The notes under the pieces are model-generated. The model was not told where the DNA came from, made no database searches, and worked only from the letters and a program-made list of their open reading frames with translations. A DNA stretch of 64,000 nucleotides from Kitasatospora sp. MAA4 (GTDB taxonomy: Bacteria; Actinomycetota; Actinomycetes; Streptomycetales; Streptomycetaceae): assembly GCF_029893355.1 (NCBI RefSeq), contig NZ_JARZAI010000025.1:50966-114965 (forward strand). The letters run 5' to 3'. Of this stretch, positions 56,923 through 64,000 are shown in pieces (position 1 is the first letter of the stretch; the number at the start of each line of letters is the position of its first letter). A program made the position numbers and the translations under genes.

Positions 56923-59100
56923 TCAGCAGGTGAAGCGGGCGTCGGCCCAGTCCCCGAGATCGGCCGCCCACCAGCGACCGTCGGCCGAGCTCACCATCAG
57001 CCGGATCGAGTGCTGTCCGGCCAGCGGCACGTGCACCGCCACCGGCGTCGCCCCGGCCGCCAGCCGCGGTGAACTCCACAGCGTCCGGTCGCCGTCCCCG
57101 CGCACCGAGAAGACCACGCCACCCGTGGCCGGGGTGAGGTCGTCCACCCCCGCGACCGCCTCGTAGGCGGTGCACGGCCGGTTGAGGTCGAGCGTTACGG
57201 ACGACGGGACGACCATCGAGATGCCGCGCCGGTAGTCGGTGCCGCCCATCGTGAGGCCCTGGCGCTGCCAGAGCCAGTCGCTGGCCGCGGCGTCGATGCT
57301 CGGTCCGGTCGGCGCGACCCGGTGGGTGCCCTTGCTGAACGGCAGGCTGTCCAGCCAGTAGCTGGTCAGCGGTACGGGCGCGGGCGGCACGGGCACCGTC
57401 GGCGTCGGGACGACGGGCGTGGGCACCGGCGGCGGGGTGGGCCTCGGCGGGGGCGTCGGGGTCGGGACCACCGGCGGCGTCGGGGTGGGCGTGGGGGACG
57501 GGCTGGGCGTCGGCCTCGCCGAGGGGGTGGGGCTCGGCTTGGGCGCGCGGGGATGGGTCGGGACGGGCTTCGGCGGCGGCGGGGTGGGCGCAGGCGTCGG
57601 TACGGGCGCCGGGACCGGGGCGGCCGGGACCGGCGCCGGGGTGGCCGGCGCGCTGCTCATCGGCGGGGCGGCGGCCGGCGGCCGGGCCTCCGGGGTGGCG
57701 GTCAGGGCGTAGGCGACGGCCGCTGCCGCGGCCACCGCCACGGCGGCGGCGATCCCGGCCTTGGCCACCGTGCCGAGTCCCTCGCCGGCCGCTGCGGCCG
57801 CACCGCCGCCACCCGAGCCGCCGGCCGTGCCACCGGCCCCGGCCGCAGCCCCACCGGCCGCGGCGGTACCGCCTACCGCCGTACTTCCGCCCGCAGCCGC
57901 GCCGCTTCCCGCTGCCGCAGCGCCACCAGCCGCAGCGCCGCCGGCCAGCGCACCCGCGCCGAGCGCGGCCGCGGCGGCCGAGAAGGCCCCGGACCCGACC
58001 CAGAGCAGTGCGCCGCCGGGCAGCACCACCCGCAGGCCGTGGTTGATGTCGGCCAGCTCCAGATACGCGGTCGTGCACCGGTCGCACTCCTGGAGGTGCC
58101 GCCCGACCTCGGTGGACGCCCGCTTGCGCAGCGCCCCCCGGGCGTACAGCCCCAGCCGGTTGGCGTACTCCTCGCACCCCTGCTGCTGGGTCCCCGAGAC
58201 GTGGGCCTGCAGGAACCCGGCCGCCAGCCGGGAGCGGGCCCGGTGCGCCTGCACCGCCGTGGCGTTGGCGGTCTTGCCGAGCAGCACCGCGACGGTCTTC
58301 GGCGACTCCTGCTCGACCTCGGTGTGCCAGAGCAGCACCCGGTCGTCCTCGGGCAGTTCGACGAAGGCGCGCATCACCATCCGCTGGTCGGCCTGCGCGA
58401 TGGCCCAGGCGTCCGCACCGGGGTCGGCGAGGTCGTACTCCACCGCGCCGCCGGCCGCGGACTGCGCGAAGACGCTGAAGTCGTCGACCAGTTGCTCGCG
58501 CCGCTCGCTGCGGGCCCAGGCCGCGGCGACGTTGCGGACGGCGGTCAGCAGGTAGGCCCGGACGGCGAACTCCGGTCCCTTGCCGGCCTTCAGTGCCTGA
58601 AGCGTGCGGGCGAAGACCTCGCCCGCCAGGTCCTCGGCGGTGAAGCTGTCCCGACAGCAGGTCCGGGCGTAGCGCCGGACCGGGACAGCGTGCCGCCGGT
58701 AGATCTCCTCGTAGGCGCTGTCGTCGCCGGCCCGCACCAGCGCCGTCAACTCGGCGTCGGAGGGCGGCCGGTCGCCGTCCACCGGGTCGGCGGGCGGCGG
58801 CACCTTGCCGACCGCCGGCGCCTCCGCGCCGCCGGCCGGGCGGGCGCCGACGAAGGCCGCGGGCGTCACGCCGCCCTGGCCGGCGTTGGCCTGCCCGGGC
58901 ACCCGACCGGTCGCCGGTCCGACGCCGTACGCGGAGTCGGCGAGCGACTCGCGCGGCGGCGCGCCGCCCTGGCCGGGCACCTGCCCGACGGACGGCTCGC
59001 CGTGTTCGGCACCGCGGTCGCCGCCGCGGTCCGTTCCCCGCTCGGTGCCGAAGCCCGCACCGAAGTCGTAGTCGTGCTCGTTCTGCTCCTCTGCGCTCAC
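56923..59100 (-). CDS. ECF sigma factor fused to zinc finger, TM helix and carbohydrate-binding-like domain
   Basis: 725 residues from GTG 59100. Sigma region 2 (about 105-175, RRYARTCCRDSFTAEDLAGEVFARTL) and region 4 (about 230-285) come first; then a zf-HC2-like anti-sigma motif (His335, HLQECDRC), a transmembrane helix around residue 455 (AAAVAVAAAAAVAYAL), a long Pro/Thr stalk and a C-terminal beta-rich domain (LTSYWLDSLPFSKGTHRVAP to the end) resembling NPCBM carbohydrate-binding modules. This architecture is the ECF52-like class, in which the sigma factor carries its own membrane-bound sensor. Matches the position of SCO4117. Confidence 0.85.
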   Translation of the reverse strand: MSAEEQNEHDYDFGAGFGTERGTDRGGDRGAEHGEPSVGQVPGQGGAPPRESLADSAYGVGPATGRVPGQANAGQGGVTPAAFVGARPAGGAEAPAVGKVPPPADPVDGDRPPSDAELTALVRAGDDSAYEEIYRRHAVPVRRYARTCCRDSFTAEDLAGEVFARTLQALKAGKGPEFAVRAYLLTAVRNVAAAWARSERREQLVDDFSVFAQSAAGGAVEYDLADPGADAWAIAQADQRMVMRAFVELPEDDRVLLWHTEVEQESPKTVAVLLGKTANATAVQAHRARSRLAAGFLQAHVSGTQQQGCEEYANRLGLYARGALRKRASTEVGRHLQECDRCTTAYLELADINHGLRVVLPGGALLWVGSGAFSAAAAALGAGALAGGAAAGGAAAAGSGAAAGGSTAVGGTAAAGGAAAGAGGTAGGSGGGGAAAAAGEGLGTVAKAGIAAAVAVAAAAAVAYALTATPEARPPAAAPPMSSAPATPAPVPAAPVPAPVPTPAPTPPPPKPVPTHPRAPKPSPTPSARPTPSPSPTPTPTPPVVPTPTPPPRPTPPPVPTPVVPTPTVPVPPAPVPLTSYWLDSLPFSKGTHRVAPTGPSIDAAASDWLWQRQGLTMGGTDYRRGISMVVPSSVTLDLNRPCTAYEAVAGVDDLTPATGGVVFSVRGDGDRTLWSSPRLAAGATPVAVHVPLAGQHSIRLMVSSADGRWWAADLGDWADARFTC

Positions 59101-59451
59101 GAGCCCACTCTGCCGTTCCCGGCACGTCCGTTGACACCCTTGACGACGGTTGGTGCGGCGCACGGCGCCGATTCGCGCCGCGCCGGCGCTCGGCGCGCCG
59201 GTCTGCGACAGGCCCGGGCAGCGACCGCAGCACCACGAAGGGTATGCACTGGGACATTGGCTCCAACCACGGCCAAAGAATGGCATAGCGGAGAGGGCTC
59301 CGGTAGCCGGACGTCCCTTGACCCACTCTTCCGGGGAAGCCGACCGGTGCCCGTTCGGCTTTCCCGTCCACGCAAGTTGACGCCGGGCCATGTGCCAGCT
59401 GCCGGCTGCCGGGCGGACGCCTCCGCCCGTCCGCCCGGCAGCCGGTACCGC
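59101..59451. other. Intergenic region between sigma-factor and AtrA-like genes, with terminator
   Basis: 350 bases without a supported gene. It holds the promoter of the sigma-factor gene and an 18-bp perfect stem with 8-base loop at 59402-59445 (arms CCGGCTGCCGGGCGGACG and its complement), close after the AtrA-like stop, probably its terminator. Confidence 0.6.
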
Positions 59452-60297
59452 TCAGCCCACCCGCAGCCCGTCCAACAGGATGCGCAGCAGCCGTTCGGCG
59501 GGCTCCGCGCTGTCCACCCCGGCACCCCGCCCGATCGAGGGCGGTACCGCGGCGGTCAGCACCAGCACGATCTCCGACACCGTCACCCCGGCCCGCAGTT
59601 CACCGGCTGCCGCCGCCCGGGCGACCAGTGCGTCCAGCAGCCGCAGCAGTTGCCGCGGATCCGCGTCCGGCTCGGGTTCGCACCCGGGCGTCTGCGCGAG
59701 CTCGGCGGCAACTCCGGTGCCCGCGCCGGACTCCGGCGACAGACCCGGTTCGGGCGCCGCCGGGGCGTCGTCCGGGGAGAGCCGCTGCTCGGGCACCCGC
59801 GCCAGTTCCTCCGCGTACCGGAACGCCTCGGGCGGCAGCAGCCGTCCGGCCCCGGTGCCGACGGCGGTGGCCAGATAGGCGGCCAGCGCCTCCCACGGAC
59901 CGGCGAGCCCGTACAGGGCCTCCTTGGCCCGGGCGGTCAGCCAGGCAACCTCCTCGGCGGCGATCCGCTGGACCAGCACCTCCTTGCTGGGGAAGCGCCG
60001 GTACACCGTGCCGACACCGACCCCGGCTCGCCGGGCGACCTCCTCCATCGGTGCGTCGTAACCGAGTTCGCCGAAAACCTCGCGCGCCGCCCGCAGCACG
60101 CTCTCCAGATTGCGCCGGGCGTCGACCCGCAGCCTGCTCCCGCCCGGGCGCCGCTCCTCGGCCGGGGCGGCGGGCGGTTCGTGCTCCGGTCCGGCCCGGT
60201 ACGGGACGGACAGCGGGGTGCGTTGTTCGGGCACCGTGTTCGCCCCGATCTGCGGCCCGGTCGGCTCGCCCAGCAGAAGATGCTCCTGTTCCATCAT
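59452..60297 (-). CDS. atrA: AtrA-like TetR-family regulator
   Basis: 281 residues from ATG 60297 with GGGAGGG upstream. Long TetR with an N-terminal extension and the HTH RRNLESVLRAAREVFGELGYDAPMEEVARRAGVGVGTVYRRFPSKEVLVQRI (about 70-120). The position (divergent from an NDH-2 gene, next to an ECF sigma gene with membrane anchor) matches the S. coelicolor atrA gene SCO4118, a regulator that activates actII-ORF4 and others and binds GGAA-type palindromes; recalled, not searched. The C-terminal half is Ala-rich. A strong hairpin follows the stop. Confidence 0.75.
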   Translation of the reverse strand: MMEQEHLLLGEPTGPQIGANTVPEQRTPLSVPYRAGPEHEPPAAPAEERRPGGSRLRVDARRNLESVLRAAREVFGELGYDAPMEEVARRAGVGVGTVYRRFPSKEVLVQRIAAEEVAWLTARAKEALYGLAGPWEALAAYLATAVGTGAGRLLPPEAFRYAEELARVPEQRLSPDDAPAAPEPGLSPESGAGTGVAAELAQTPGCEPEPDADPRQLLRLLDALVARAAAAGELRAGVTVSEIVLVLTAAVPPSIGRGAGVDSAEPAERLLRILLDGLRVG

Positions 60298-60702
60298 CCC
60301 AACCCTCCCCCGCAGGGGCCCTGTTCCAGGCCCCTGTGCGTAGTCGCAGCAGCCGGCCGTGGGGCGCCCGCCGTCCATCCCCACCACTCGGCCCCCATGA
60401 GTGCCCGGCCCAGGTGTAGCAGCCGGGCTCCCGGGCCGCCCGGCGATCGTCCGGCGATCGGGGTCGGCGCGCCCGGGCGAGGATCGCCTGCGGACTACCC
60501 TTCCCCGTTTCAGCGTGCGCCAGTCGGCCTGGACGGCCAACGGTAAATCAGGCCGTAATGGATTCACCACCCGGGGTGACGAATTGATGCTCCATGATGA
60601 CCTGGAATCGGCCCCGGGGTGCTCCCGGCCGCCGAAAATCCGTCTCACCGGATCCGGTACGCACTGTGGACAAGAGGCACCCCGGCAGGGCGTCATGGTT
60701 GC
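60298..60702. other. Intergenic region between divergent atrA-like and NDH-2 genes
   Basis: 405 bases with no ORF I can support. It must hold both promoters. Sequences around 60,510-60,560 include GGCCTGGACGGCC and GTAAATCAGGCC, and GTGAACCAGGTCACA overlaps the GTG start of the NDH-2 gene, a near-palindrome that could be an operator; no match to a known box is claimed. Confidence 0.45.
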
Positions 60703-62067
60703 GTGAACCAGGTCACATCGACAGGGGGTGCCGTCATCCGGATCCTGATCGTGGGTGGCGGCTGCGCCGGACTGACCGCGGCAGCCCGTCTCCAGCAGGG
60801 CCTGCGGGCCGAACTGCGTTCCGGCGCGGTGGAGATCACCGTGGTCGAGAACAGGTCCTACCTGACCTACCAGCCTCTGCTGGCCGAGGTCGCGGCGGGC
60901 TCGATCGATCCCCGGCACGTGGTCGTGCCGCTGCGCCGGGCGCTGCCCGCGTGCCGCGTGCTCACCGCGCGGATCGCCCGGATCGACCATGCGCGCAGAC
61001 TGGCCTGGATCGTGCCCGAGACCGGCCCGGAGGTCGAACTCCCGTACGACCAACTGGTACTGACGGCCGGTTCGGTCTCCCGCACGCTGCCGATCCCCGG
61101 CCTCGCCGAGCACGGCCTGGGCTTCGGGACGGTCGGCGAGGCCGTCGGCCTGCGCAACCACATCCTGGAGCAGCTCGACATCGCCTCCTCCACCCGCGAC
61201 CCCGAACTGCGGCAGTCCGCCCTGACCTTCGTCTTCGTCGGCGGCGGCTACGCGGGGGTCGGCGCGCTCGCCGAGCTGGAGGACATGGCCAGGTACGCGC
61301 TGCGCGGCTACCCCAACATCCAGCCCAGCGACCTGCGGTGGGTGCTGGTGGAGTCGAGCGACCGGATCCTGGCCGAGGCCGATCCGGTGCTGGCCGGGCA
61401 CACCCTCGTCCAGCTGCGCGAACGCGGCGTGGACGTCCGGCTGTCCACCGCCCTGGAGTCCGCGCAGGGGCGCGTGACGGTCCTCTCGGACGGCAGTCGG
61501 TTCGCGGGCCGGACGCTGGTCTGGACGGCCGGGGTCCGCCCGGCGCCGCTGCTGGGCGCCACCGACCTCCCGTTGGACGACGGCGGCCGGGTGCGCTGCC
61601 TGGCGACCCTGCGGGTGGCCGGGCCGGACGGCGGCCCGCTCGCGGACGCCTGGGCGGCCGGCGACTGCGCGGCGGTGCCGGATCCGGGCGCGGACGGCGC
61701 GCCGTGCGCACCGAACGCCCAGCACGCGCTGGGGCAGGCGGAGCTACTGGCCGACAATCTGATCGCCTCGCTCGCCGGTGGCAGCGGCGCCGAGGGGGAG
61801 TACCGGCCCGAGCGCCCCTGCTCGTCCGCCTCGCTCGGGCTGGGCCGCGGCGTCGCCCACACCCGTCGGCGCAGCCTCACCGGCCGCCGGGCCTGGCTGC
61901 TGCACCGCGCCCGCACGCTGCGCGGCCTGCCCAGCCCGGACCGCCGGGTGCGGATCCTCGCGGACTGGATCCTCGCCGGCCTCTTCACCCGCGAGGTCGT
62001 ATCGCTGGGATCACTGGAACATCCGCGAGCCGAGTTCGAGGCGGCCGTCGACTCCTGCGAGAGCTGA
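60703..62067 (+). CDS. Type II NADH dehydrogenase-like flavoprotein
   Basis: 454 residues from GTG 60703. FAD-binding ILIVGGGCAGLTAAARL at residues 15-31, motif LVLTAGSVSRTLPIPGLAEHGLGF (second conserved), NAD-binding FVFVGGGYAGVGALAEL and the FAD segment LADAWAAGDCAAVPD. It belongs to NDH-2, which passes electrons from NADH to menaquinone without pumping protons. C-terminal membrane-binding helices are weak. The start is uncertain because the ribosome site is poor. It matches the position of SCO4119, divergent from atrA. Confidence 0.88.
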   Translation: MNQVTSTGGAVIRILIVGGGCAGLTAAARLQQGLRAELRSGAVEITVVENRSYLTYQPLLAEVAAGSIDPRHVVVPLRRALPACRVLTARIARIDHARRLAWIVPETGPEVELPYDQLVLTAGSVSRTLPIPGLAEHGLGFGTVGEAVGLRNHILEQLDIASSTRDPELRQSALTFVFVGGGYAGVGALAELEDMARYALRGYPNIQPSDLRWVLVESSDRILAEADPVLAGHTLVQLRERGVDVRLSTALESAQGRVTVLSDGSRFAGRTLVWTAGVRPAPLLGATDLPLDDGGRVRCLATLRVAGPDGGPLADAWAAGDCAAVPDPGADGAPCAPNAQHALGQAELLADNLIASLAGGSGAEGEYRPERPCSSASLGLGRGVAHTRRRSLTGRRAWLLHRARTLRGLPSPDRRVRILADWILAGLFTREVVSLGSLEHPRAEFEAAVDSCES

Positions 62068-62131
62068 TCGCCCCCGGGCGGGCCGTACAACACGACCAAC
62101 ACACGTACGACTTCCGGAATCGCTCCTCCAC

Positions 62132-62152
62132 CTGTCAGGATCTGCCTGACAG
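62132..62152. other. Perfect 8-bp hairpin between NDH-2 and phosphatase genes
   Basis: CTGTCAGG (62132-62139) and CCTGACAG (62145-62152) with a 5-base loop, without a T tract. Might be a weak terminator or an operator. Confidence 0.5.
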
Positions 62153-62223
62153 CTCGTCACGGCCTGTGCAAACGCATGTACGAAACGTGATGACTCCTGG
62201 TGACTTCGAGGAAGCGGAATCGG

Positions 62224-63588
62224 TTGAACCTCATGCGCTGGAGTGCGCGGCTCGCCGGAGCCCCGTGGCGCGTCGCCCCGCCACCGGACGACGCCGTCGC
62301 CGTGCCCGGACCGCGCGACCCGCTCGGGCCGGCCGGCTGCCCGGGCCCACTGCCGCTCGACCTGCATGAGCTGTACGACCTGCGGGACATCCTCGGCCGG
62401 CTGCCCGCGCCGGTCGCCGTCACCTACGGCTCCCGCCACCGGCTCGGCTACGCCAACCACGCGTACCGGGAACTGTTCGGCACCCGCACGCCCGGCCTCC
62501 CGGCCGACGAGGCGATGCCCGAGCTGGCCGAGCTCGGCCTGCTCCCGCTACTGGACCAGGTGCTGCGCAGCGGTCGCGCACGCAGCGTCAAGGCCCGGTG
62601 CATCCAGGACGCCGCCCCCGGCGGCCGGGCGCGGCACTTCAACGTCTCCTGCGTGCCGCTGCACGCGAACGAGCCGGCGCAGGTGCCGGCGCTGACAACC
62701 GGCTCGGGCGGCTCGGCCGCCGTCCGCGAGGGACGGGCCCCGGCACCGGTCGGCGTCCTGATCTCGGCGGCCGAGGTGACCGACCAGGTCCAGGCAGCCG
62801 TCCGGCTGCGCGAGGCGGAGCGCCGCCAGCGCGAGGCCGCGGTCACCCTGCAGCGCAGCCTGCTCCCGCAGGAACTCGAACAGCCGGCCGATCTGAGCGT
62901 CGCCGCCACCTACCAGCCCGGCGGGGCCGAGGCGGCCGTCGGCGGCGACTGGTACGACGTGATCAGCCTGCGCGGCGGACGGACCGCTCTGGTCATCGGC
63001 GACGTGATGGGACGGGGACTGCGCGCGGCGGCGGTGATGGGGCAGCTGAGGACGGCGGTGCGCGCGTACGCCCGACTCGACCTCCCGCCGCACCAGGTGC
63101 TGGGCCTGCTCGACGGCATCGCCATGGAGATCGACGCCAACCAGATCGCCACCTGCGTCTACGCCGTCTACGACCCTCCGGTCGGCACCCTCACCTACGC
63201 CTCGGCCGGCCATCTCCCCCTGATGCTCCGCTCCCCGGACGGCACCGTCCTCCAGGGCGAGCAGCAGAACGGCCCGCCGCTCGGCACCGGCGGCGGCAGC
63301 CACAGCTCGCACATCCTGCGCCTGCTGCCCGGTACCACTGGAGTCCTCTACACCGACGGCCTGGTCGAACGCCGCGACCAGGACATCGACGAGGGCCTCG
63401 GCCAGCTCGCCCGCACCCTGGCCGGCGCGGTCGGCTCACCGGACGTCGTCTGCGCCCGCCTGCTCCGCGCCATGGGCGTCACCGCCGACCACGACGACGA
63501 CGTCGCGGTGCTCGCCTTCCAGCTGCCGTCACGCGTGCCGCAGCCGTTCACCGCCCCGGGGGTTGACCCGAGTGCCGAGGAGGTCTAG
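62224..63588 (+). CDS. PAS/SpoIIE-type PP2C phosphatase
   Basis: 454 residues from TTG 62224, which has GAGGAAG 8 bases upstream; the frame also contains GTG 62200 and ATG 62233. PAS-like region (about 45-190, VTYGSRHRLGYANHAYRELFG) then a SpoIIE/PP2C domain from about 205: LQRSLLPQEL, GGDWYDVISLRGG, DVMGRGLRAAAVMGQLRTAVRAYA and TDGLVERRDQDIDEG, with the metal residues in DHDDDVAVL. Like its relatives it probably dephosphorylates an anti-anti-sigma factor. It lies directly before the ribosomal RNA operon. Confidence 0.9.
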   Translation: MNLMRWSARLAGAPWRVAPPPDDAVAVPGPRDPLGPAGCPGPLPLDLHELYDLRDILGRLPAPVAVTYGSRHRLGYANHAYRELFGTRTPGLPADEAMPELAELGLLPLLDQVLRSGRARSVKARCIQDAAPGGRARHFNVSCVPLHANEPAQVPALTTGSGGSAAVREGRAPAPVGVLISAAEVTDQVQAAVRLREAERRQREAAVTLQRSLLPQELEQPADLSVAATYQPGGAEAAVGGDWYDVISLRGGRTALVIGDVMGRGLRAAAVMGQLRTAVRAYARLDLPPHQVLGLLDGIAMEIDANQIATCVYAVYDPPVGTLTYASAGHLPLMLRSPDGTVLQGEQQNGPPLGTGGGSHSSHILRLLPGTTGVLYTDGLVERRDQDIDEGLGQLARTLAGAVGSPDVVCARLLRAMGVTADHDDDVAVLAFQLPSRVPQPFTAPGVDPSAEEV

Positions 63589-64000
63589 TGTTCTCCGAGC
63601 TGCCTGTCTGGGAGCACCGGACGCGCACTCTGCACGGACGGTCCCGGGGCAGCCACTCCTCTGAAACACCTTTCTCAGCAGTCATTCGCCTTTCTGCGCG
63701 TCGTCGCAGGGGGCGTTGTTTTGCTGTGCCGGCATTTCGGTGAGTGGGGCCGGATTCGCTTTTCGGAGCGGGGCTGGGCTAAAGTTCAACACGTCGGACA
63801 GGCCGTCAGGTCGGTTACGGCGAAGGCCACTTGAGGCCGAGCGGTGCGGAAGACCTGGTAAGGTTGGAAGCACAGCAGCAGGAAAGCGAGTGAGAAACGC
63901 CGAACGGCGGATCTGATAAGCTGAATGCAGAACGAACGAAGCGCCCGGAGATACTGCGAAGGCAGTTCGAAGGAAGTGTCCGTTCCTTGAGAACTCAACA
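63589..64000 (+). promoter_or_regulatory. Leader and promoter region of a ribosomal RNA operon (16S just outside)
   Basis: The last bases are TTGAGAACTCAACA, the actinobacterial sequence directly before 16S rRNA, and AAGGAA/TTCCTT forms a short stem just before it. AT-richer segments with -10-like hexamers (TAAAGT 63780, TAAGGT 63859) suggest more than one promoter, as in other Streptomyces rrn operons. No protein-coding gene is supported here; the apparent ORFs are shadows. Confidence 0.75.

Noticed and set aside
63682..63998. Small ORFs in the rRNA leader
   Set aside because: They overlap the rrn leader and promoter and have no conserved features.

Overview
The window is about 70% GC with GTG/TTG starts, long spurious ORFs on the opposite strands, and a gene set typical of Streptomycetaceae (Streptomyces or Kitasatospora): a SARP regulator, SpoIIE-type phosphatases, an AtrA-like TetR regulator, a c-di-AMP riboswitch before an M23 cell-wall hydrolase, and many small actinobacterial membrane proteins. 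All coordinates are read from the sequence. Family names come from motifs recognised by eye, without any database search.

Region 1 (1-15,133) is the right-hand part of a nonribosomal peptide cluster, all on the + strand and tightly packed: a truncated Fe(II)/2-oxoglutarate oxygenase (SyrP/TauD type), a two-module NRPS (C-A-T-C-A-T-TE), an MFS exporter, a DDAH-like amidinohydrolase, an Sfp-type phosphopantetheinyl transferase, a YcaO-like protein that seems to lack the ATP-binding glutamates, and a large SARP/NB-ARC/TPR activator. The cluster starts outside the window. The product is unknown; the enzyme set suggests a small peptide carrying a hydroxylated and possibly guanidino- or ureido-type residue.

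Region 2 (15,134-33,936) is mixed metabolism and regulation: two very small membrane or secreted proteins, PhzF-like isomerase, two coupled methyltransferases, an SDR, an XRE regulator, an enoyl-CoA hydratase family hydrolase, a translationally coupled beta-phosphoglucomutase/GH65 phosphorylase pair, a secreted sedolisin-type protease, the C-terminal half of a terpene synthase, HAD phosphatase, several membrane proteins, an XRE-cupin regulator with tandem operator-like palindromes, a MocR regulator divergent from an AhpD-like/PEP-mutase-like/MgtC operon.

Region 3 (33,937-47,400) contains a secreted anchored protein followed in frame by a remnant of another surface protein, a GAF/PAS/SpoIIE phosphatase, a TetR-alpha/beta hydrolase operon with a perfect 21-bp operator, a YiaAB protein, the ydaO riboswitch plus M23 peptidase, a GNAT/sensor/methyltransferase/phosphatase series, a secreted TNT-domain (NAD glycohydrolase) protein, and a membrane protein whose long leader carries a strong Shine-Dalgarno, a 12-codon ORF and a three-way-junction RNA. 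The initiator tRNA gene lies just upstream.

Region 4 (47,400-64,000) looks like conserved chromosomal core resembling, from memory, the SCO4111-SCO4120 neighbourhood of S. coelicolor: PrsW protease, trmB, L-2-hydroxyglutarate oxidase, a TPR sporulation-type regulator, a degenerate asparagine-synthase-like protein, a universal stress protein, FrnE-type DsbA, an ECF sigma factor fused to a zinc finger, membrane anchor and carbohydrate-binding-like domain, an AtrA-like TetR regulator divergent from a type II NADH dehydrogenase, and a second SpoIIE phosphatase. The last 410 bases look like the leader of a ribosomal RNA operon whose 16S gene begins just outside the window.
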